Assembly: GCA_903873095.1 (NCBI GenBank)
Contig: CAIQMU010000042.1
Span: 1 to 7,150, forward strand
Direction: 5' to 3'
DNA from: an uncultured bacterium
GTDB taxonomy: Bacteria > Patescibacteriota > Minisyncoccia > Phycocordibacterales > UBA1006
Length of the DNA: 7,150 nucleotides
Part shown: positions 1 to 7,150 of the stretch, piece after piece
How the letters are laid out: the number at the start of each line of letters is the position of its first letter
Position numbering within the stretch: the stretch's first letter is position 1
Made by a program: the position numbers and the translations under genes
The notes under the pieces: generated by a model
The model's database searches: none
Seen by the model: the letters and a program-made list of their open reading frames with translations, nothing else
What the model was told of the DNA's origin: nothing

Positions 1-299
1 ATTATTTTTTCTTGATGATTAGAATAAAGATCAATAATGGCATTACATAGGAAAATAGCTACCGTTTTGCCACCTTTTTTCGAATACTCTTTCGTTAAAT
101 AATTAGTTGTGAGGTCCCAAAATTTTTGTTTGATTTCAGCAAAGATGTAGTCATCGAAGAATCGATCTAAATCTTCTTCCATATCAGATCTCGACCTTTC
201 GACTTCATTCGTCTTTTCCTCCAATTTTTCCTGAAGCTTTTTGATGTTTTCTTGCAAAAAAACGTACTTGCAGACTTTTTTAAATAATTGCTTGTCCAT
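1..299 (-). CDS. Hypothetical coiled-coil protein, N-terminal part (runs off the left edge)
   Basis: The reading frame opens with ATG at 299 and stays open for 99 codons to the window edge, so the C-terminus is not seen. It starts MDKQLFKKVCKYVFLQ. Residues about 14-48 are rich in Lys, Glu and Arg with regularly spaced Leu and Ile, which suggests a coiled coil (for example ENIKKLQEKLEEKTNEVE). A more mixed part follows with aromatic residues (DRFFDDYIF, KQKFWDLTTNYL) and a Lys/Gly patch (KEYSKKGGKT). No signal peptide or membrane segment is visible. The gene starts 33 nt after the ligA stop in the same direction, with no terminator between them, so it probably belongs to the same transcript. 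There is no Shine-Dalgarno site. I do not recognise the family. The long open frame and the clean start after ligA are the reasons to call it a gene. Confidence 0.7.
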   Translation of the reverse strand, partial: MDKQLFKKVCKYVFLQENIKKLQEKLEEKTNEVERSRSDMEEDLDRFFDDYIFAEIKQKFWDLTTNYLTKEYSKKGGKTVAIFLCNAIIDLYSNHQEKI

Positions 300-332
300 A
301 TTTTATTGTTTTTAGTTTAAAAGTATTTTATC

Positions 333-2943
<2,611 letters not shown>

Positions 2944-2952
2944 AAAAGAAGA

Positions 2953-3501
2953 TTAGTGCCAATCCTTGAGAATAGTATTGAGAGTGACAACATGTGGAAT
3001 TGTTTTAGAGACCCAACTCACATTTGAAACAATTTCATATTCGTTTGTTGTTGTAATTGTTGAATTCATTGGAATAGGAGCTGGAATACTATAAATAGTA
3101 CGAAGATATTCCGAAGGTATTCCTGCGTCTGAATAAACACCATGCTGTGCATCATAAGCAACATATGGACACGTCGTTCCGCCACACGATACAAGTGTTG
3201 GTGTAGTAGCACCAATTCCATATAAAACCTTGCAAGGTGCTGTTTGAGTACATGTTGAAAATCCAGTATCCCATAATGGTGCACTATTTCCATAATTTGT
3301 ATCACGAATATTACGCACAATTTCAATACCTTCTTGGGCTAAATAAGAAGCTGTTGTTTCTTGTTCTGCGTCTGCTGTTGCAGAAATCCCTCGTCCCGCA
3401 ATTGTCATAAGAGCAATCAATGCCGACGAGAAAATTAACACCGCAAACAATGTTTCAATCAGAGTAAATCCTTTATGAAATTGTGAGCGATTGATAAACA
3501 T
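2953..3501 (-). CDS. PilV/GspI-like minor pilin
   Basis: This 182-residue prepilin has the leader MFINRSQFHKG, with cleavage predicted between G11 and F12. The mature protein starts FTLIETLFAVLIFSSALIAL and keeps Glu5 (E16), which prepilins need for assembly and N-methylation. The segment SYLAQEGIEIVRNIRD (about 52-67) matches the PilV/GspI type, in which the helix continues into a region that packs against other minor pilins. Four cysteines (C84, C90, C106, C111) lie close together in the globular domain and probably form disulfides. The C-terminus (SWVSKTIPHVVTLNTILKDW) looks like the final beta strands of this class. It lies between the PilW-like gene (19-nt gap) and the PilX-like gene (9-nt gap), in the usual minor pilin order. 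The subclass rests on motif and order, so it is less sure than the pilin call itself. Confidence 0.87.
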   Translation of the reverse strand: MFINRSQFHKGFTLIETLFAVLIFSSALIALMTIAGRGISATADAEQETTASYLAQEGIEIVRNIRDTNYGNSAPLWDTGFSTCTQTAPCKVLYGIGATTPTLVSCGGTTCPYVAYDAQHGVYSDAGIPSEYLRTIYSIPAPIPMNSTITTTNEYEIVSNVSWVSKTIPHVVTLNTILKDWH

Positions 3502-3520
3502 AGATTTTTTAAAAAATAAA

Positions 3521-4111
3521 CTAATCTGTCACACGTTTTGAAATACCTGTTTGAAATGAAAAAGGAGTTACCTCTTTTCCATTTGTTACATATCCACCAA
3601 TATTGATTTGAACATATCCTTGCCCACTTGGATTTGCCTTAAGAGCTGTAAACGTAACACCTCCCCCTGGAAGAAGGGTTCCATCTGGGAGAGTGTTTGT
3701 AATATGAACATTCTGAGGTGTCAGATTATAATTAGTTTGTGTAGGAACCGCAAGATCAGGATTCGTACTCGCTGAATTGTCGACATTCATAAGGAGTTGC
3801 CCATTCGTTTGATCCCAATGATATATAACACCAATATTATCTTGATCATGAATAGAAAAAGATGTTGCCGGAAGAAGATCGTATCCAGCACCATCCCACG
3901 TCGCAGCCGTACGAATACGACGACTCATTGATTCCATCATAAACGTAAGACTGTCGATTGCTTGACGCTGTGTCTGTGATTTTCGATACGCATTATTGAT
4001 AGTAAGAAGCGCAACAATTCCAACGGTTACAATAATGGTAAAAATGGAAACGGAAACCATCACCTCGATCAAGGTGAACCCTTTATGAAATTTTAATGGG
4101 AGTAATTTCAT
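3521..4111 (-). CDS. PilW/GspJ-like minor pilin
   Basis: This 196-residue prepilin has the leader MKLLPLKFHKG, with cleavage predicted between G11 and F12. The mature start is FTLIEVMVSVSIFTIIVTV with Glu5 present (E16). After the hydrophobic helix comes a long amphipathic part ending in SLTFMMESMSRRIRTA (about 54-69), the mark of the PilW/GspJ type, where related proteins read ...ESMSREIR. The C-terminal end (FSFQTGISKR) also resembles that class. There are no cysteines. Its likely role is in the minor pilin complex that primes pilus assembly, together with its GspH-, GspI- and GspK-like neighbours. The start is 8 nt after the FimT-like stop. A GAGG lies about 15 nt upstream, within the codons of the preceding gene, which is too far for a normal ribosome binding site. 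Confidence 0.87.
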   Translation of the reverse strand: MKLLPLKFHKGFTLIEVMVSVSIFTIIVTVGIVALLTINNAYRKSQTQRQAIDSLTFMMESMSRRIRTAATWDGAGYDLLPATSFSIHDQDNIGVIYHWDQTNGQLLMNVDNSASTNPDLAVPTQTNYNLTPQNVHITNTLPDGTLLPGGGVTFTALKANPSGQGYVQINIGGYVTNGKEVTPFSFQTGISKRVTD

Positions 4112-4119
4112 ATCTTGAT

Positions 4120-4785
4120 TTATTGTACCTCGATTTCACCGAATCGGGAAACCAAAATGACATGGTCCGCATAGAGAGGGTCCGTATTTGTGGTACTTGC
4201 AATATAAATAGCCATATATTTATCTGACATATTTTGATCAAGGGCGTTTCCTATGAAAAAAATCGCATCCGGTCGTGGTCGTGAAAAAGCAAGTGAAACT
4301 GATTGAGTTATTGCCGTAGCGCCACTTGGAACTTCATGTTGTGCATTAATGGCCAAACTTGATTCTGATATGCCGGCCTGTATTGCAACAATGCGAACAT
4401 TCCCTTGAATTTTAATCGTGTCATTCACAACATCAGCTGATGTGTACATTGCATTTTGAGCAACCGGATCAGTTTTTGTGTAGAGTAAAAATTTTTGTTC
4501 AAATGAATTTGTTGATGTATCATACGGGAAATATACACCGTCAGCATACTGCTCGGGATTTCCATTTGCATCCAAAACAGGAATCAGTGTTGTTGCATTC
4601 GTATCAGTCTGTGCCGACCAACCAAAAACTTGTGCCTGACGAAGTGTGAGTGCAATATCGTGCGACACATTACTGAGTGCGATATTACTGTTAAATCCTT
4701 GGAAGTTAAAGAGCGCAACCGCCGCCATGATTGCAAAAATACTGATAATGACGACGAATTCGATAAGGGTGAAACCTTTGTGCAT
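4120..4785 (-). CDS. GspH/FimT-like pseudopilin with a four-residue leader
   Basis: This 221-residue prepilin has the very short leader MHKG. The mature protein starts FTLIEFVVIISIFAIMAAVAL, with Glu5 at E9. The start is fixed: the codons just upstream are ACT, TGT and CGT, preceded in the same frame by the pilD stop TAA, so no earlier start exists. After the helix, SHDIALTLRQAQVFGWS (about 41-57) matches the GspH/FimT type, and the end of the protein has the expected strands (VSLAFSRPRPDAIFF, then RFGEIEVQ). No cysteines are visible. In type II secretion and T4P systems this class belongs to the minor pilin tip complex. It lies 9 nt after pilD and 8 nt before the PilW-like gene. Confidence 0.88.
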   Translation of the reverse strand: MHKGFTLIEFVVIISIFAIMAAVALFNFQGFNSNIALSNVSHDIALTLRQAQVFGWSAQTDTNATTLIPVLDANGNPEQYADGVYFPYDTSTNSFEQKFLLYTKTDPVAQNAMYTSADVVNDTIKIQGNVRIVAIQAGISESSLAINAQHEVPSGATAITQSVSLAFSRPRPDAIFFIGNALDQNMSDKYMAIYIASTTNTDPLYADHVILVSRFGEIEVQ

Positions 4786-4794
4786 ACGACAAGT

Positions 4795-5592
4795 TTACAT
4801 GATTCCGAGGATTCGCGCAAAAATATCAAGTCCACAAATTCCTACCAAATAGATTCCCGCGAGAAGAAACGGTGCAAACGCGATATGTTGTTCGACAATC
4901 TTGCGCTGTCTCGTTGATTTGATTCCGACAATCAAAATAACGGCAATTGTTGCAACCCAAAACGCAACCGTGACCGCAGAAAATCCTCCGATGACACCGA
5001 ACAAAAATCCTGTAATCGTCATAATTTCAATATCACCAAATCCAATTAATCGCCCCTTGGACATAATCCATAATAATAAAAATGGAAGTGGTACGATAAT
5101 TGCACCCATGACATGTACAATAATCCCAACATGTTGGAAATCACATAACCCAAGAATCGCGCAAATAACTGCGAGCGCACCAAGAAATCGCACATCGATC
5201 AGTTTGTGCTTCGTATCATAGACAGCAATAACCATGCCAACTGAAACAATGATCATCCATAAAACAACCTGTACGACAAATTGGAAAATCAATCCTGAAA
5301 AAAGAAGCGGTGCGAACCTGATCATAATCCCAGCAAAAAGAATTGCCGTGATCGATTCAACAAAGACATATTGTTTAGAAATTTTTTCTTTGCATGTTCT
5401 GCACTTGCCTCGTAAAAAAAGGTAACTAAAAATAGGAACGAGTTCATACCATGCAAGTTGTGTGCTACATGACATGCATGCAGATCTGCCTCCTAAATTT
5501 TTTTCAGTATTCAAACGTAAAATGACAACATTCAAAAAACTGCCGATGATGGCACCCAATATGAATGCGAAAATAACAAGGATGACTGTCAT
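4795..5592 (-). CDS. pilD: Prepilin peptidase / N-methyltransferase, PilD type (A24 family)
   Basis: PilD is an inner-membrane aspartate protease. It removes prepilin leaders after Gly and, in the bifunctional form, methylates the new N-terminal Phe. Numbered from the ATG at 5592 (265 residues), the N-terminal helix has IGSFLNVVILRL (about 16-27). The zinc-binding CxxC pairs C39/C42 and C64/C67 flank AWYELVPIFSYLFLRGK, the typical methyltransferase region. The catalytic aspartates are expected at D126 (VYDTKHKLID) and D187 (GFGD). The remainder is mostly hydrophobic helices, and AFAPFLLAG near 238-246 fits the family end. After GFGD the sequence is IEI, where a Lys two residues on is common. 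I chose the ATG at 5592 over an in-frame TTG at 5610: the TTG would overlap the preceding gene by 17 nt and adds nothing conserved. With the ATG, stop and start form TAGTATG, suggesting translational coupling. Its substrates are probably the seven prepilins around it. Confidence 0.96.
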   Translation of the reverse strand: MTVILVIFAFILGAIIGSFLNVVILRLNTEKNLGGRSACMSCSTQLAWYELVPIFSYLFLRGKCRTCKEKISKQYVFVESITAILFAGIMIRFAPLLFSGLIFQFVVQVVLWMIIVSVGMVIAVYDTKHKLIDVRFLGALAVICAILGLCDFQHVGIIVHVMGAIIVPLPFLLLWIMSKGRLIGFGDIEIMTITGFLFGVIGGFSAVTVAFWVATIAVILIVGIKSTRQRKIVEQHIAFAPFLLAGIYLVGICGLDIFARILGIM

Positions 5593-5593
5593 A

Positions 5594-6133
5594 CTATTTT
5601 TCAATATCAAACACAGATGGCTGTGTTACATCTATTGGGTCTGAACTTCCACCGCAAACTGACAACTGTCTATTAATATTTGTCGGGTCACTGTTATAGA
5701 CAGCCAAACTAAATGAACTTTTTGATGAATCAAATTCACTTGAGCTACCTGCGAGGTTTACACCGATATGAAAATTACTACAATCTGTCGAGTTACTCTG
5801 CCCCGTCGTGAGTCCTGTATACATGTAACTTGAACCTGTTTGGTTAAAATTATACGATGCAAGATCAGGGATAAAATCAATGATTGTTTTTCCACCCAAA
5901 TTAGAACATGTTGCAGGATTTGTTGCATCAAGTGTTGCCGGATAACTTCTGCACGCATCATAATACTGTGTAAGCCCTACAACAATTGTTTGAACTGCCG
6001 TTACCTTGTTTTGGTCTTGAGAATGCGATCGCGCCGAATTAAGACCAACAAGAATAAGGCTCATCAAGATGGACATGATAGCCAGTACGATCAATATTTC
6101 AAGTACTGTAAATCCTGCGTGAAATTTTTTCAT
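5594..6133 (-). CDS. Type IV pilin-like protein, GspG/PilA class, divergent
   Basis: This 179-residue prepilin starts at the ATG at 6133. The frame stays open further upstream, but the leader MKKFHAG is the natural prepilin start, and the upstream extension would lie inside the preceding pilin gene. Cleavage is predicted between G7 and F8, with Glu5 at E12 in FTVLEILIVLAIMSILMS. The -1/-2 residues are AG, whereas its neighbours have KG. The helix continues as LILVGLNSARSHSQDQNK, then VQTIVVGLTQYYDACRSYP (about 48-65), similar to the core of major pilins. Four cysteines (C61, C76, C118, C160) could pair. The C-terminal half is Ser/Asn-rich. Its sequence differs clearly from the two duplicated pilins upstream, so it is probably a separate fibre or pseudopilin subunit. 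It begins 1 nt after the previous stop (TAATATG) and ends 1 nt before pilD. Confidence 0.88.
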   Translation of the reverse strand: MKKFHAGFTVLEILIVLAIMSILMSLILVGLNSARSHSQDQNKVTAVQTIVVGLTQYYDACRSYPATLDATNPATCSNLGGKTIIDFIPDLASYNFNQTGSSYMYTGLTTGQSNSTDCSNFHIGVNLAGSSSEFDSSKSSFSLAVYNSDPTNINRQLSVCGGSSDPIDVTQPSVFDIEK

Positions 6134-6134
6134 A

Positions 6135-6638
6135 TTAGAGGCAGTGACCACCTGAGACAACTGCTGATGAAGATGCATATGTGGAAGCATATACCTTGGA
6201 AATACCGTTTGAATCAACACAGGAATATGTTCCGGCCTGAAGTTTTGCGGCAACCACCCATGTTGTTGATGTGTTTGCACATGTAACGTCAGGCGTAGTT
6301 GGCGCCCCTGATGCATTTGCAAGAACATCTGTCATCAGTTTTGCAACCGTATTTGGTACTGCTGAACTTGTATCAAACAACGTACTCGCCAACGTGCATG
6401 TTGCAAGTGAAGCCGTTCCGGTTACTGACCCGTAACTGAAACTGTGATCACTGTTATAGAGCTCTGCTTGCGCGCGCATACTTGCGAGTTCTGATTGGGT
6501 TCGAGCATCTTTTGCTTTGGTTCGTGCTGAACCAAGTGAAGCCAAAATAGTTGCAGCCAAGAGTGCGATGATGGCAACAACGACCAAGAGTTCAATCAAG
6601 GTAAAACCCTTATGATAAGTTGGGTGATTTTTTTTCAT
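6135..6638 (-). CDS. Type IV pilin (probable major pilin), copy 2 of a tandem pair
   Basis: This 167-residue prepilin has the leader MKKNHPTYHKG, with cleavage predicted between G11 and F12 and Glu5 at E16. The hydrophobic helix is FTLIELLVVVAIIALLAATI (about 12-31), followed by LASLGSARTKAKDARTQSEL, a charged continuation common in pilins of Patescibacteria. The globular part has four cysteines (C81, C120, C140, C166), including SCVDSNGISK and a terminal GHCL, compatible with the C-terminal disulfide loop of type IV pilins. It closely resembles the pilin just upstream, with an extra four residues at GAPTTPDVTC and a differing C-terminal segment. A candidate promoter lies directly before the ATG, and a terminator ends the upstream copy, so this gene probably heads the transcript that continues through pilD and the minor pilins. 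There is no Shine-Dalgarno site. Confidence 0.92.
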   Translation of the reverse strand: MKKNHPTYHKGFTLIELLVVVAIIALLAATILASLGSARTKAKDARTQSELASMRAQAELYNSDHSFSYGSVTGTASLATCTLASTLFDTSSAVPNTVAKLMTDVLANASGAPTTPDVTCANTSTTWVVAAKLQAGTYSCVDSNGISKVYASTYASSSAVVSGGHCL

Positions 6639-6644
6639 AACATA

Positions 6645-6673
6645 AGTATAGCGAAAAAATTATAACAAGCCAA
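6645..6673 (-). promoter_or_regulatory. Candidate sigma-70-type promoter with little or no leader
   Basis: On the minus strand, TTGGCT (6673-6668) and TATACT (6650-6645) are separated by exactly 17 nt, a good housekeeping-type arrangement. The expected start of transcription, about 7 nt past the -10 box, falls at or next to the A of the pilin ATG (6638), so the mRNA would be leaderless or nearly so. A perfect TATAAT at 6664-6659 is an alternative -10 box but has no good -35 at the right distance, and it would give a leader of only about 14 nt. The pilin starting at 6638 and the genes behind it would be the targets. Confidence 0.5.
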
Positions 6674-6674
6674 C

Positions 6675-6695
6675 AAAAAACCGCGATGTGCGGTT
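6675..6695 (-). terminator. Intrinsic terminator after the first pilin copy
   Basis: On the minus strand, AACCGC, the loop ACATC and GCGGTT form a perfect 6-bp stem, followed directly by further T residues (six T in a row counting the stem end). It begins 8 nt after the stop codon of the pilin that ends at 6704 and lies before the candidate promoter of the next pilin. The stem is short, so termination may be partial, letting some transcripts continue into the downstream pilus genes. Confidence 0.7.
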
Positions 6696-6703
6696 GATTG
6701 ATA

Positions 6704-7150
6704 TTAGAGGCAGTGACCACTTGAAAGAGCCGTTGCTGATGTTGTAATTGTTGATGCTTCTTGTTTTGATGTTCCATTGGAATCAACACAGAATACTGCA
6801 CCACCCTGTAATTTAGCAGCGGCAACCCATGTTGTTGATGTGTTTGCACAAGTAACATCACCACCTGATGCATTCGCAAGAACATCTGCCATCAATGTTG
6901 CAACCGTATTTGGTACTGCTGAACTTGTATCAAAAATAGTGTTGGCGAGCGTACATGTTGCAAGTGAAGCCGCTCCTGTTGCTGATCCGTAACTGAAACT
7001 GTGATCACTGTTATAGAGCTCTGCCTGTGCGCGCATGCTTGAAAGTTCTGATGTCGTTCGGGCATCACGAGCCTTTGTTCGAGCAGAACCAAGTGAAGCC
7101 AAAATAGTTGCAGCCAAGAGTGCGATGATGGCAACAACGACCAAGAGTTC
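6704..7150 (-). CDS. Type IV pilin, copy 1 of a tandem pair (N-terminus beyond the right edge)
   Basis: The visible part is 148 codons plus the TAA stop at 6704. It enters the window in the middle of the prepilin helix at ELLVVVAIIALLAATI, so the leader and true start are outside. The in-frame TTG at 7144 is a leucine codon within the helix and not a plausible start. If the missing part matches copy 2, the full protein would have about 163 residues and start near 45 nt past the edge. Sequence features match copy 2: SLGSARTKARDARTTSELSSMRAQAELYNSDHSFSYGS read in order (split here only by position), four cysteines, CVDSNG and the end GHCL. It lacks four residues present in copy 2 (GGDVTC against GAPTTPDVTC). 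It is followed by an intrinsic terminator, unlike all other genes in the window, as expected for an abundantly made subunit with its own mRNA. Confidence 0.9.
   Translation of the reverse strand, partial: ELLVVVAIIALLAATILASLGSARTKARDARTTSELSSMRAQAELYNSDHSFSYGSATGAASLATCTLANTIFDTSSAVPNTVATLMADVLANASGGDVTCANTSTTWVAAAKLQGGAVFCVDSNGTSKQEASTITTSATALSSGHCL

Larger units (their letters stand above)
6135..7150. repeat. Tandem gene duplication: two pilin copies with mosaic identity
   Basis: The genes ending at 6135 and 6704 are direct copies. The segment 6529-6593 is identical to 7086-7150 over 65 nt, and the match probably continues outside the window. Other identical blocks include one of about 38 nt around 6430-6466 (pairs with about 6987-7024), one of about 35 nt covering the ATVFGTAELV region on the plus strand, and the shared stop region ATTAGAGGCAGTGACCAC. 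Between these blocks are diverged stretches and a 12-nt indel, mostly in the half that encodes the exposed C-terminal domain. Confidence 0.9.

Noticed and set aside
3504..3517. Perfect 14-nt palindrome ATTTTTTAAAAAAT between the PilW-like and PilV-like genes
   Set aside because: It is a pure A/T run with no loop and no G/C stem, so it is neither a credible terminator nor a recognisable operator. Such runs are expected by composition.
5593..5610. TTG start for PilD at 5610
   Set aside because: It overlaps the previous gene by 17 nt and adds six non-conserved residues. The ATG at 5592 is better placed.
6134..6328. N-terminal extension of the pilin that ends at 5594, up to 6328
   Set aside because: The extension overlaps the preceding pilin gene in another frame, has low-complexity His/Gln content and would bury the prepilin leader. 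The ATG at 6133 gives a normal leader and a 1-nt gap.

Overview
All genes lie on the minus strand. The window holds one type IV pilus (T4P) gene cluster running into an NAD-dependent DNA ligase gene. Several features suggest a Candidate Phyla Radiation (Patescibacteria) bacterium, probably of the Parcubacteria type: the ligase sequence QWSYDNVF where most bacteria have a MLSLDN-like motif; minor pilins with the phrases AFYAADAGVECALYY, YLAQEGIEIVRNIRDTN and IALTLRQAQVFG; very tight gene packing; and no good Shine-Dalgarno sites. The lineage is inferred from remembered family patterns, not from a search. The standard genetic code fits, because every gene reads through cleanly and stops at TAA or TAG.

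Layout in the direction of transcription (high to low coordinates). A type IV pilin gene enters from the right edge (6704 to beyond 7150) and is followed by a compact intrinsic terminator (6675-6695). A candidate promoter (6645-6673) comes next, placed so that the mRNA would begin at or next to the start codon of a second, near-duplicate pilin gene (6135-6638). An unbroken co-directional series follows with gaps of 1 to 33 nt: a divergent pilin (5594-6133), prepilin peptidase PilD (4795-5592), a GspH/FimT-like pseudopilin (4120-4785), a PilW/GspJ-like minor pilin (3521-4111), a PilV/GspI-like minor pilin (2953-3501), a PilX/GspK-like minor pilin (2413-2943), ligA (333-2405), and the start of an unrecognised coiled-coil protein that runs off the left edge (1-299).

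The pilus genes make functional sense together. PilD would process the class III leader peptides (KGF or AGF) of all seven pilin-like proteins. The H/J/I/K-like minor pilins would form the tip or initiation complex, and the tandem pilins would build the fibre. No motor ATPase, platform protein or secretin lies in the window. ligA is a housekeeping gene that appears to be co-transcribed with the cluster.

The most unusual observation is inside ligA. A G/C-rich palindromic mini-element of about 42-53 nt is inserted in frame just upstream of the catalytic KIDG motif. It is flanked by 7-bp direct repeats (TCCGGAC) and adds 14 codons. It resembles in concept the protein-coding palindromic elements of Rickettsia. 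The second notable feature is the tandem pilin duplication, a mosaic of identical blocks and diverged segments.
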